Under the pieces are notes generated by a model. The model saw only the letters and a program-made list of their open reading frames with translations, searched no databases and was not told the origin of the DNA. From Kitasatospora acidiphila (GTDB taxonomy: Bacteria; Actinomycetota; Actinomycetes; Streptomycetales; Streptomycetaceae), in NCBI RefSeq assembly GCF_006636205.1, contig NZ_VIGB01000003.1:6760501-6824500 (forward strand): 64,000 nt of DNA, in the 5' to 3' direction. Made by a program: the position numbers and the translations under genes. Positions 1 to 8,305 of the stretch are shown here, piece after piece; the stretch's first letter is position 1; every line of letters starts with the position of its first letter.

Positions 1-129
1 GGCCAGGGCGCGGCGGACGGAGGACGTGCGACGGAGAGTCATGGGGGCGCTCGCATTCGCGGATCGGGAAAGCACGTGTGGGGGGTGTGCTGCGGCGACT
101 CGGTCCAGATACTGGTGGCCGGCCGCGCG

Positions 130-159
130 TTGCTCAAGCGCGCGGAGTCGACGTATACA
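130..159 (+). promoter_or_regulatory. candidate sigma-70-type promoter of the acyl-CoA ligase gene
   Basis: A TTGCTC box (130-135) and a TATACA box (154-159) are separated by 18 bases, 35 bases before the chosen GTG start. The rest of positions 1-193 shows no convincing gene. Assignment is by eye from consensus only. Confidence 0.4.
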
Positions 160-193
160 CGCCAAGGCGGGAAACCGTCCCGAGGGAGTCGCC

Positions 194-1858
194 GTGACCA
201 ACCCCACCCCGACCGACCGCTATCGCGCCGCGCGGGACCTGCTGCTGCGTCAGGAGCCGTTCGCCTGGCCCGAGCTCGGCGAGCGGTTCAACTGGGCCGT
301 CGACTGGTTCGACGCGATCGCCCGGGGCAACGAGCGCACCGCGCTGTGGATCGTCGAGGAGGACGGGCGGGAGCGGCGCCAAAGTTTCGACGAGCTGGCC
401 CGCCGCTCCGACCAGGTCGCCCACCACCTGGCCGGCCTCGGGGTGCGCAAGGGCGATCGGGTGCTGCTGATGCTCGGCAACCAGGTCGAGCTGTGGGAGG
501 CGATGCTGGCGGTGATGAAGCTCGGCGCGGTGATCATGCCGACCACCACCGCGCTCGGCCCCGCCGACCTGGCCGACCGGATCGAACGCGGCCGGGCCCG
601 CCATGTCGTGGCCAACGCCGCCGACACGGCGAAGTTCACCGGAGGCGGCTGCACCAGGATCGTGGTCGGCGGCCCGGTCGAGGGCTGGACCCCGTTCGAG
701 GACGCCTACCGGATCGCCGAGCCGGCGCCGCTGCCCGCCGTCACCGCGCCCGAGGACCCGCTGCTGGTCTACTTCACCAGCGGCACCACCAGCCGCCCCA
801 AGCTGGTGCAGCACACCCAGGTCTCCTACCCCGTCGGCCACTTGACCACGATGGCCTGGTCCGGCCTGCGCCCCGGCGACGTGCACCTCAACATCAGCTC
901 ACCGGGCTGGGCCAAGCACGCCTGGAGCTGCTTCTTCGCGCCGTGGATCGCCGAGGCCACCATCTTCGTGCACAACTACACCCGCTTCGACCCGGTGCGG
1001 CTGCTGGCCGAGCTGCGCCGGGCCGAGGTGACGACCTTCTGCGCGCCGCCCACGGTCTGGCGGATGCTCATCCAGAGCGACCTGTCGGCCGGTCCGGGCA
1101 CGCTGCGCGAGCTGTTCGCGGCCGGCGAGCCGCTCAACCCGGAGGTGATCGCCCAGATCGAGCGGCAATGGGGGCTCACCATCCGGGACGGGTTCGGGCA
1201 GACCGAGACCACCCTGCTGATCGGCAACCCCCCGGGCGGCACGGTCAAGCCCGGCTCGATGGGCCGTCCGCTGCCCGGCGTGCCGGTGGTGCTGGTCGAC
1301 CCGGTCAGCGGCAAGCCCGCCGACGAGGGCGAGATCTGCCTCGACCTGGCGCAGCGCCCGGTCAACCTGATGACCGGCTACCTGGACGACGAAGAGCGCA
1401 ACGCCGCCGCGATGGCCGGTGGTTACTACCACACCGGCGATGTGGCCGCCCGGGACGCCGACGGCTACATCACCTACATCGGCCGCACCGACGACGTCTT
1501 CAAGGCCTCCGACTACAAGATCTCCCCGTTCGAGCTGGAGAGCGTGCTGATCGAGCACCCGGCGGTCGCAGAGGCGGCGGTCGTCCCGGCACCCGATCCC
1601 ACCCGCCTGGCGGTGCCCAAGGCCTATGTCGCGCTGGCGCCCGGCTGGGAGCCGACCCGGGAGACCGCGCTGGCGATCCTGCGGCACGCCCGCGAGAACC
1701 TGGCTCCCTATCTGCGGGTGCGCCGGCTGGAGTTCTTCGAGCTGCCGAAGACCATCTCCGGCAAGATCCGCCGGGTCGAGCTGCGCACCCGCGAGGAGCA
1801 GGGCGGCGAGCTGTCCGCCGAGTGGCGCGACGACCAGTTCCCGGAGCTCAGGAGCTGA
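194..1858 (+). CDS. AMP-forming acyl/aryl-acid:CoA ligase
   Basis: Predicted cytosolic ANL-superfamily enzyme of 554 aa that activates a carboxylic acid with ATP and transfers it to CoA. Adenylation motifs appear in order: the P-loop YFTSGTTSRPKLVQHT, the DGFGQTET loop, the YHTGDVA / YIGRTDDVFKASDYKIS hinge region and, near the C-terminus, PKTISGKIRRVELR with the catalytic lysine. Length and motif set fit the medium-chain / benzoate-type CoA ligases; the substrate cannot be read from sequence. The GTG at 194 is preceded by GAGGGAG and begins VTNPTPTDRYRAARDLLL, a normal family N-terminus; the frame is open further upstream but has no better ribosome site. The last 11 bases overlap the convergent gene at 1848-2225. 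Confidence 0.85.
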   Translation: MTNPTPTDRYRAARDLLLRQEPFAWPELGERFNWAVDWFDAIARGNERTALWIVEEDGRERRQSFDELARRSDQVAHHLAGLGVRKGDRVLLMLGNQVELWEAMLAVMKLGAVIMPTTTALGPADLADRIERGRARHVVANAADTAKFTGGGCTRIVVGGPVEGWTPFEDAYRIAEPAPLPAVTAPEDPLLVYFTSGTTSRPKLVQHTQVSYPVGHLTTMAWSGLRPGDVHLNISSPGWAKHAWSCFFAPWIAEATIFVHNYTRFDPVRLLAELRRAEVTTFCAPPTVWRMLIQSDLSAGPGTLRELFAAGEPLNPEVIAQIERQWGLTIRDGFGQTETTLLIGNPPGGTVKPGSMGRPLPGVPVVLVDPVSGKPADEGEICLDLAQRPVNLMTGYLDDEERNAAAMAGGYYHTGDVAARDADGYITYIGRTDDVFKASDYKISPFELESVLIEHPAVAEAAVVPAPDPTRLAVPKAYVALAPGWEPTRETALAILRHARENLAPYLRVRRLEFFELPKTISGKIRRVELRTREEQGGELSAEWRDDQFPELRS

Positions 1859-2225
1859 GGACGATCCGGATCCCGACCGTCCCCCCGGTGCCGCGACGCA
1901 GTCGGCTGCCCAGCAGCGTCAGCCGCCCGAGCAGGCCGTACTTGCGGGCCAGCAGGGGACGGTACGGGGCCGCGTCGACGATCTCGGCGGTGGCCGGCAC
2001 CGGTTCGCCGCTCGGGTTGCCGCGCATGTCGCACGGCCCGACCAGCACCTCGGGCCGGCGCCGGATCCGCTTGACCTTCCAGCTGTCGGCGGCCGTCCAC
2101 ACCCCCAGCGCCTGCCCGTCGCGCACCACCCACACCGGGGTGGCCACCGGCGTGCCGTCCTTCTTGCAGGAGGTGATCAGCAGGTACTTGCCGTTCCCCA
2201 GCCGGTCCAGCAGCGCGTCATCCAT
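1848..2225 (-). CDS. PPOX-class F420-dependent oxidoreductase family protein
   Basis: A 125-aa split-barrel flavin/deazaflavin-binding protein of the pyridoxamine-oxidase-like superfamily. The N-terminal KYLLITSCKKDGTPVATPVW strand pair, the WTAADSWKVKRIRRRPEV segment and a short basic C-terminus match the small actinobacterial F420-dependent PPOX group (TIGR03666-like). Starting at ATG 2225 gives MDDALLDRLGNGKYL, as in relatives. Likely role: F420H2-dependent reduction of an unknown small molecule. It faces the CoA ligase tail to tail with an 11-bp overlap and is divergent from tex, 70 bases away. Confidence 0.75.
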   Translation of the reverse strand: MDDALLDRLGNGKYLLITSCKKDGTPVATPVWVVRDGQALGVWTAADSWKVKRIRRRPEVLVGPCDMRGNPSGEPVPATAEIVDAAPYRPLLARKYGLLGRLTLLGSRLRRGTGGTVGIRIVLSS

Positions 2226-2295
2226 ATGCGGACTGTACAGCTGACACAATGCCCTGCGTACCTGCAGCGACACACTGGAGAAGGTGACCGGCTTC

Positions 2296-4653
2296 GTGAC
2301 CACACCAGCCGAAGTAGCAGTCGGGCGGCGGATCGCCGAGGAGCTCGGGGTCCGGGAGGGGCAGGTGAAGGCGGCGGTCGAGCTGCTGGACGGCGGGTCG
2401 ACCGTGCCGTTCATCGCCCGCTACCGCAAGGAGGTCACCGGCGAGCTGGACGACGCCCAGCTGCGCACCCTGGAGGAGCGGCTGCGCTACCTGCGGGAGC
2501 TGGAGGAGCGCCGGGCCGCCGTGCTGGAGTCGATCGAGGCCCAGGGCAAGCTGGACGACCCGCTGCGCGCGCAGATCCTGGCCGCCGACTCCAAGGCCCG
2601 CCTGGAGGACATCTACCTGCCCTTCAAGCCCAAGCGCCGCACCAAGGCGCAGGCGGCCCGGGAGGCCGGCCTGGAGCCGCTGGCGGACACCCTGCTGGCC
2701 GACCCGTCGCAGGACCCGGCCGCGCTGGCCGCGACCTTCGCCAACGAGCAGGTCGCGGACGCCGCGGCCGCGCTGGACGGCGCCCGGTCGATCCTGGTCG
2801 AGCGGTTCGCCGAGGACGCCGACCTGATCGGCTCGCTGCGCGAGCGGATGTGGACCCGCGGTCGGCTGGTCGCCAAGGTCCGCGACGGCAAGGAGCAGGA
2901 CGGCGCCAAGTTCGCCGACTACTTCGACTTCGCCGAGCCCTACACCAAGCTGCCCTCGCACCGGATCCTGGCGATGCTGCGCGGCGAGAAGGAGGAGGTG
3001 CTCGACCTCGACCTGTCGCCCTACGAGGGCGAGGAGGCCGACCTGCCGGACGAGCGCGACTACGAGCAGCGGATCGCCGCCCGGTTCGGCGTCGCCGACC
3101 ACGGCCGCCCGGCCGACAAGTGGCTCGGCGACACGGTCCGTTGGGCCTGGCGCACCCGGATCCTGGTGCGGCTCGGCCTGGACCTGCGCGGCCGGCTGCG
3201 CCAGGAGGCCGAGGACGAGGCGGTCAAGGTGTTCGCCGCCAACCTGCGCGACCTGCTGCTGGCCGCGCCCGCCGGCACCCGGGCCACCATGGGCCTGGAC
3301 CCGGGCTTCCGCACCGGCGTCAAGGTCGCCGTGGTGGACGCCACCGGCAAGGTGGTCGCGCACGACACCATCTACCCGCACCAGCCGGCCAACAAGTGGG
3401 ACGCGGCGCTGGCCACCCTGGCCAAGCTGGCCAAGGCGCACGACGTCGAGCTGGTGGCGATCGGCAACGGCACCGCCTCCCGGGAGACCGACAAGCTCGC
3501 CGAGGACCTGATCAAGCGCCACCCGGAGCTGAAGCTGACCAAGGCGATGGTCTCCGAGGCCGGCGCCTCGGTCTACTCCGCCTCGGCCTTCGCCTCCCAG
3601 GAGCTGCCGGAGCTCAACGTCTCGATCCGCGGCGCGGTTTCGATCGCCCGCCGGCTTCAGGACCCGCTGGCCGAGCTGGTGAAGATCGACCCCAAGTCGA
3701 TCGGCGTCGGCCAGTACCAGCACGACCTCAGCGAGGTGAAGCTGTCCCGCTCGCTGGACGCCGTGGTCGAGGACTGCGTCAACGCGGTCGGAGTGGACGT
3801 CAACACCGCCTCCGCGCCGCTGCTCACCCGGGTCTCCGGGGTGACCTCGACGCTGGCCGACAACATCGTGGCGCACCGCGACGCCAACGGCCCCTTCCGC
3901 ACCCGCAAGTCGCTCAAGGACGTGACCCGGCTGGGTCCGAAGGCCTTCGAGCAGTGCGCGGGCTTCCTGCGGATCCCGGGTGGTGACGACCCGTTGGACG
4001 CCTCCGCGGTGCACCCCGAGGCCTACCCTGTGGTGCGGCGGATCCTGGCGAAGACCGGCGGCACCGTCAAGGAGCTGATCGGCAACGGGTCGGCGCTGCG
4101 GGCCCTGAAGCCGGCCGAGTTCGCCGACGAGACCTTCGGCATCCCGACGGTCACCGACATCCTGGGCGAGTTGGACAAGCCGGGCCGCGACCCGCGCCCC
4201 GCGTTCCGCACCGCGACCTTCAAGGAGGGCGTGGACACCATCGGCGACCTGGTGGTCGGCATGGTGCTGGAGGGCGTGGTGACCAATGTCGCCGCGTTCG
4301 GCGCCTTCGTCGACGTGGGCGTCCACCAGGACGGCCTGGTGCACGTCTCGGCGCTGTCCACGAAGTTCGTCAAGGACCCGCGCGAGGTGGTCAAGCCGGG
4401 CGACGTGGTGACCTGCAAGGTGGTCTCGGTCGACGTGCCGCGCAAGCGGATCGGCCTGTCGCTGCGGCTGGACGACGAGGCGCAGCCGGCCCGCGGCGGC
4501 GGCCAGGGTGGCCAGGGCGGCGGTCAGGGCGGTGGCGGTCGGGAGCGCGGGTCGCGCCCGCCGCGCCAGGACCGGCGCGGCGGCTCGGCGCCGGCGCCCG
4601 TGGTGAACAGCGCGATGGCGGACGCGCTGCGCCGCGCCGGGCTGAGCCGTTGA
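2296..4653 (+). CDS. tex: Tex-family RNA-binding transcription accessory protein
   Basis: Predicted cytosolic RNA-binding protein of 785 aa. Visible parts in order: the N-terminal helical domain with FIARYRKEVTGELDD, the YqgF/RNase H-like fold (TMGLDPGFRTGVKVAVVDAT), the ASVYSASAFASQELPELN and SIGVGQYQHDLS motifs, helix-hairpin-helix segments (EDCVNAVGVDVNTASAPLL), and a C-terminal S1 domain (VTNVAAFGAFVDVGVHQDGL). It ends in a Gly/Arg-rich tail common in actinobacterial homologues. Two in-frame GTGs lie near the start; 2296 is preferred because GGAGAAGG sits about 11 bases upstream, whereas it is too close to the GTG at 2284. A perfect stem-loop follows the gene. Confidence 0.93.
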   Translation: MTTPAEVAVGRRIAEELGVREGQVKAAVELLDGGSTVPFIARYRKEVTGELDDAQLRTLEERLRYLRELEERRAAVLESIEAQGKLDDPLRAQILAADSKARLEDIYLPFKPKRRTKAQAAREAGLEPLADTLLADPSQDPAALAATFANEQVADAAAALDGARSILVERFAEDADLIGSLRERMWTRGRLVAKVRDGKEQDGAKFADYFDFAEPYTKLPSHRILAMLRGEKEEVLDLDLSPYEGEEADLPDERDYEQRIAARFGVADHGRPADKWLGDTVRWAWRTRILVRLGLDLRGRLRQEAEDEAVKVFAANLRDLLLAAPAGTRATMGLDPGFRTGVKVAVVDATGKVVAHDTIYPHQPANKWDAALATLAKLAKAHDVELVAIGNGTASRETDKLAEDLIKRHPELKLTKAMVSEAGASVYSASAFASQELPELNVSIRGAVSIARRLQDPLAELVKIDPKSIGVGQYQHDLSEVKLSRSLDAVVEDCVNAVGVDVNTASAPLLTRVSGVTSTLADNIVAHRDANGPFRTRKSLKDVTRLGPKAFEQCAGFLRIPGGDDPLDASAVHPEAYPVVRRILAKTGGTVKELIGNGSALRALKPAEFADETFGIPTVTDILGELDKPGRDPRPAFRTATFKEGVDTIGDLVVGMVLEGVVTNVAAFGAFVDVGVHQDGLVHVSALSTKFVKDPREVVKPGDVVTCKVVSVDVPRKRIGLSLRLDDEAQPARGGGQGGQGGGQGGGGRERGSRPPRQDRRGGSAPAPVVNSAMADALRRAGLSR

Positions 4654-4684
4654 GTCAGCCCGGCCGTTGAGTCAGGCCAGTGAC

Positions 4685-4711
4685 GCGGGGCGGGGCGGTG
4701 ACCCGCCCCGC
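4685..4711. terminator. bidirectional stem-loop between tex and the NUDIX gene
   Basis: A perfect 10-bp inverted repeat, GCGGGGCGGG (4685-4694) and CCCGCCCCGC (4702-4711), with a 7-base loop. It lies between convergent genes. There is no T-run, as is usual for streptomycete terminators. Confidence 0.65.
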
Positions 4712-4715
4712 TCCG

Positions 4716-5264
4716 TCATGCCCGGCGCAGTTCGGCGGCGAGCTGGATCAGTTCGGCCCGCCAGGGCTCGGCGCCCATCAGCGCGGCGGCCTCGGCGACC
4801 GGCAGGGCCCGGACCTGGACGACCTGTTCGCCGTCGTCCGGGTTGGTCGGCGCGCCGTCCAGCTCCACCTCGGCCCAGCCCCAGAGCCAGGCCTTCTCGG
4901 GGTGCGGCTGCCACGGCCGGTAGGGGGCGGGCCGGTCGGTCACCGCGCGGTGCGCGCCGATCCAGACCGGCTCGCCGCACAGCCGCGCGCCGGCTTCCTC
5001 GCGCAGTTCGCGGACCAGGCAGTCACGCACCGTCTCGTCGGCCTCGCGGGTGCCGCCGGGCAGGAACCAGTGGCCCCGGTTGTCCTCGCAGACCACCACC
5101 CGGTCGCCGATGAAGCCGATCAGGTGAATGTTGGTGATCAGTCCGTCAGGCGGCACGGCGAGGCTGAACTGGGCGTCGATGCCGCCCCACTCCCACCGCT
5201 GGGGCGCGAACAGCGCCGGATACCGGTCCTGCGGCGGGCTGATGAGCTCAGGGCTGTTGGTCAC
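4716..5264 (-). CDS. NUDIX hydrolase
   Basis: A 182-aa cytosolic hydrolase that probably cleaves a nucleoside diphosphate linked to another moiety. The Nudix box is intact: GG of LPGGTREADE followed by RELREEAG, supplying the metal-binding glutamates. The upstream NIHLIGFIGDRVVVCEDNRGHWF strand order is typical. The GTG start at 5264 gives MTNSPELISPPQDRYPALF. It is convergent with tex and divergent from the melanin operon, with 112 bases between starts. Substrate unknown. Confidence 0.85.
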   Translation of the reverse strand: MTNSPELISPPQDRYPALFAPQRWEWGGIDAQFSLAVPPDGLITNIHLIGFIGDRVVVCEDNRGHWFLPGGTREADETVRDCLVRELREEAGARLCGEPVWIGAHRAVTDRPAPYRPWQPHPEKAWLWGWAEVELDGAPTNPDDGEQVVQVRALPVAEAAALMGAEPWRAELIQLAAELRRA

Positions 5265-5376
5265 CGCTGGATCCTAGTCGCGGCTACCCGTGTGGCGTGA
5301 GCGACTACGTACCGTATTTACAACGTATGGTTTCGGTGACGGGTCAGTTGTGGACAGGTGCTGGGAGGCGGAAGAC

Positions 5377-6447
5377 ATGGCGGTGCTCTGCAGGCCGGCG
5401 ACCGAAGTGCCGGAACACGTCATCACCATGGACGACACCCTGGCGATCGCCCGCGACAAGCACCGGGACCACCCGGACCTGGGGCTGGTGCTGCGGCTGA
5501 TCAAGAACACCGGGGTGCGCAAGCGGCACATCGTCCAGCCGATCGAGCGGACCCTGGCGCATCCGGGCTTCGAGAGCCGCAACCTGCTGTTCTTCGAGGA
5601 GGCGCGCAAGCGTGTGCCACGGGTCGTCCAGCAGGCCCTGGACCACGCCGAGCTGACGGCCAGGCAGATCGACCTGATCGTCTTCGTCTCCTGCACCGGC
5701 TTCAGCATGCCGTCGCTGACCGCCTGGCTGATCAACGAGATGGGCTTCAACGCGCAGACCAGGCAGCTGCCGATCGCCCAACTCGGCTGCGCGGCAGGCG
5801 GCGCGGCGATCAACCGGGCGCATGACTTCTGCACCGCCTACCCGCAGCGCAACGCCCTGGTCGTGGCCTGCGAGTTCTGCTCGCTCTGCTACCAGCCGAC
5901 CGACCTCGGAGTCGGCCAGCTGCTCTCCGACGGCCTGTTCGGGGACGCGGTCGCGGCCGCGGTGGTGCGCGGCGGGGACCAGGGCTGGGGGGTGCGGCTG
6001 GAGCGCAACGGCTCCTACCTGATCCCCGGGACCCAGGACTGGATCTCCTACGCGGTGCGGTCCACCGGCTTCCACTTCCAGCTGGACAAGCGGGTGCCCG
6101 GCACCATGGAGCCGCTGGCCCCGGCGCTGGAGGCGCTCGCCGACGAGCACGCCTGGAAGGCCGCCAACCTGGACTTCTACATCATCCACGCGGGCGGCCC
6201 ACGGATCCTGGACGACCTCAGCCGGTTCCTGGAGGTGCCCGGCGAGGCCTTCCGGCACAGCCGGGCCACCCTCACCGAGTACGGCAACATCGCCAGCGGC
6301 GTGGTCCTGGACGCACTCGGCCGGCTCTTCGACGAGGGCACGGCGATCAGCGGGCACCGCGGCATCCTGGCCGGGTTCGGTCCCGGCATCACCGCCGAGA
6401 TGTCGCTCGGCACCTGGATCGACCGCCGTAGCGAGCGACTGAACTGA
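5377..6447 (+). CDS. rppA: type III polyketide synthase, 1,3,6,8-tetrahydroxynaphthalene synthase
   Basis: Condenses five malonyl-CoA units to 1,3,6,8-tetrahydroxynaphthalene, the first step of HPQ melanin and flaviolin. The ATG at 5377 is preceded by GGAGG eight bases upstream and gives 356 aa starting MAVLCRPATEVPEHVITM, as in known RppA proteins. With this start the catalytic Cys falls at residue 138 (QLPIAQLGCAAGG), and His271 (IIHAGGPRILDD) and Asn304 (TEYGNIASG) complete the triad. The second conserved RppA cysteine is at residue 106 (VSCTG). GFGPGITAE near the C-terminus is the cyclisation-loop signature. First gene of an operon with a P450 (22-base gap) and a cupin. Confidence 0.95.
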   Translation: MAVLCRPATEVPEHVITMDDTLAIARDKHRDHPDLGLVLRLIKNTGVRKRHIVQPIERTLAHPGFESRNLLFFEEARKRVPRVVQQALDHAELTARQIDLIVFVSCTGFSMPSLTAWLINEMGFNAQTRQLPIAQLGCAAGGAAINRAHDFCTAYPQRNALVVACEFCSLCYQPTDLGVGQLLSDGLFGDAVAAAVVRGGDQGWGVRLERNGSYLIPGTQDWISYAVRSTGFHFQLDKRVPGTMEPLAPALEALADEHAWKAANLDFYIIHAGGPRILDDLSRFLEVPGEAFRHSRATLTEYGNIASGVVLDALGRLFDEGTAISGHRGILAGFGPGITAEMSLGTWIDRRSERLN

Positions 6448-6469
6448 ACCGAACGGAAAGGCTTTTCGG

Positions 6470-7666
6470 ATGTCCGAAACCGAGCCGGTCTTCTGGACCG
6501 TCGACGAGCTGGACGAGTTGGAGTTCGACCCGGTGCTGCACGGCGCGGTGTCCCGGGAGGACCTGGGCCGGATCCGGCTGCCGCACGGCACCGGCCAGGC
6601 CTGGCTGGCCGGCAAGTACGCCGACGTCACCAAGGTCACCTCGGACGCGCGGTTCAGCCGGGCCCGGCTGCTGCACCAGGACGTCACCAGGCTGGCGCCC
6701 AACCCGATCCCGCTGAACGACGCGGTGGGCTTCGCCGACCCGCCCGAGCACACCAAGCTGCGCCGCGCCGCCTCAAGGGCCTTCACCAGCAAGCAGACCG
6801 AGGCCCGGCGGCCGCACTCCGAGGCGCTGGCCGACCGGCTGCTGGACGCGATGGTCCAACACGGCTCGCCGGCCGACCTGATGGAGCACTACTACACCCC
6901 GTTCGCACTGCACGGCATGAGCGACCTGATGGGCATCCCGGAGGCGGGCCGCGCGCAGGTCGCCGACTGGACGGTGCAGATCATCACCGCCGCGCGCAGC
7001 CCCGAGGAGAGCGAGCGGGCCAAGCAGGAGATCGGCGCCTACCTCGACGGCCTGGCCGAGCAGCGGCACACCGAACCGCGGGACGACCTGCTCAGCCACC
7101 TGGTCCAGGGCGAGAAGGACGGCGAGCTGACCCGCGAGCAACTGGTGGCCTTCGCGGTGCTGATGCAGATCAGCGGCATGAACTCGGTGCGCTTCAACAG
7201 CAGCACCATGGCCTACATCCTGCTCACCCGCCCGCACTTGTGGCAGCGGCTGCTCGACGAGCCGCAGCTGCTGCCGCAGGCGGTGGAGGAGCTGCTGCGC
7301 TGGCTGCCGCACCGCAACGCCACCGGGCAGGCCCGGATCGCCACCGAGGACGTCGAGTTGGGCGGGGTCACGGTCCGCGAGGGCGAGGCGGTGCACTCCT
7401 CCTACCTGGCGGCCAACCGCGACCCGGCGGTCTTCGCCGATCCCGACGAGCTGGACTTCGACCGGCAGCCCAACCCGCACCTGGCCTTCGGGCACGGCCC
7501 GCACTACTGCGTCGGCGCGACCTTCGCCCGGATGGAGACCCAGACCATGCTGCGCGCCCTGCTGAACCGGCTGCCAGGGCTGCGACTTGCCGTGCCCGCC
7601 GACCAGGTGCCGTGGCGCAAGGGCGAGTTGATCCGGGGCCCGCGCGCCCTGCCGGTCACCTGGTGA
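6470..7666 (+). CDS. cytochrome P450, CYP158/P450mel-like, HPQ melanin type
   Basis: A 398-aa soluble haem monooxygenase. ExxR is at 274-277 (EELLRWLPHRN), the haem loop is FGHGPHYCVG with axial Cys347, and the C-terminus RGPRALPVTW matches CYP158 proteins. The I helix reads MQISGMNSVRFNSS (residues 232-245), so the usual acid-alcohol pair is absent; CYP158A2 also lacks the conserved threonine. Known relatives couple flaviolin or tetrahydroxynaphthalene oxidatively, and the neighbours (THN synthase before, cupin after with a 4-bp overlap) support that role. The product dimer is inferred. Confidence 0.88.
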   Translation: MSETEPVFWTVDELDELEFDPVLHGAVSREDLGRIRLPHGTGQAWLAGKYADVTKVTSDARFSRARLLHQDVTRLAPNPIPLNDAVGFADPPEHTKLRRAASRAFTSKQTEARRPHSEALADRLLDAMVQHGSPADLMEHYYTPFALHGMSDLMGIPEAGRAQVADWTVQIITAARSPEESERAKQEIGAYLDGLAEQRHTEPRDDLLSHLVQGEKDGELTREQLVAFAVLMQISGMNSVRFNSSTMAYILLTRPHLWQRLLDEPQLLPQAVEELLRWLPHRNATGQARIATEDVELGGVTVREGEAVHSSYLAANRDPAVFADPDELDFDRQPNPHLAFGHGPHYCVGATFARMETQTMLRALLNRLPGLRLAVPADQVPWRKGELIRGPRALPVTW

Positions 7667-8262
7667 GCCTCCCGTTGAGCGGGCTGATGCTGCCGCCCGG
7701 CGGCGGACGTTCGCTGATCGGGCCGGCCCAGCACGTCACCTTCAAGATCACGGGGGAGCGCAGCACCGTCGGCTCGCTCTTCGAGGTGGTGGTGCCGGTG
7801 GGCTTCGACGTCGGCGCCCACCGGCACACCAGGACCGAGGAGTTCTTCTACGTGCTGGACGGCGAGGTGGACATGTTCGCCTTCGAGCCCGAGGTGCGCA
7901 CCGCCGGCGGCTGGCAGAACTGGCGCTCCGCGAACGGCGAGACGGTGCGGCGCGGCACCCCCGGCGCCCTGATCCACATTCCGCCCGGCTGCCCGCACGG
8001 CTTCGCCAACCCCGGGCCCGCTCCCGCCCGGATGCTCTTCCAGGCCGCCCCGCCGCCCGACCACGAGCGCTACTTCGAGGAGCTCTTCGAGCTGCTGGCC
8101 GACGGGGCACCCGCGCCCGGCGCCGTGGAGGAACTGCGCCGCCGCTGGGACGTCGAGCAGTTCACCCCGCTGAAGCCGGGGCAGCCGCTGCCCACCGAGC
8201 CGCTCGGGCCCGATCCGGCCGGGGCCGGTTCGACTGGAGCTGGCCCAACCGGCGCGGGATGA
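7663..8262 (+). CDS. cupin protein, putative quinone-forming monooxygenase (MomA-like)
   Basis: A 199-aa protein starting at a GTG that overlaps the P450 stop (GTGA), so translation is probably coupled. Cupin motif 1 reads HRHTRTEEFFYVLDGEVDMF and motif 2 IPPGCPHGFANPGP, with conserved metal-ligand-type His/Glu residues. Cupins in this operon position in other streptomycetes (MomA type) oxidise tetrahydroxynaphthalene to flaviolin; that role is inferred from position and fold. The C-terminal 40 residues are Pro/Gly/Ala/Thr-rich and probably disordered (PAGAGSTGAGPTGAG). Confidence 0.8.
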   Translation: MSLPLSGLMLPPGGGRSLIGPAQHVTFKITGERSTVGSLFEVVVPVGFDVGAHRHTRTEEFFYVLDGEVDMFAFEPEVRTAGGWQNWRSANGETVRRGTPGALIHIPPGCPHGFANPGPAPARMLFQAAPPPDHERYFEELFELLADGAPAPGAVEELRRRWDVEQFTPLKPGQPLPTEPLGPDPAGAGSTGAGPTGAG

Positions 8263-8305
8263 GGCAGGCTGGGACTGACACTTACTCACGAGTAGGGAGC
8301 AGGCC

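Noticed and set aside
2218..4344. Long open frame antisense to tex
   Set aside because: GC-rich shadow frame; Gly/Arg/His-biased product, while tex has full family motifs.
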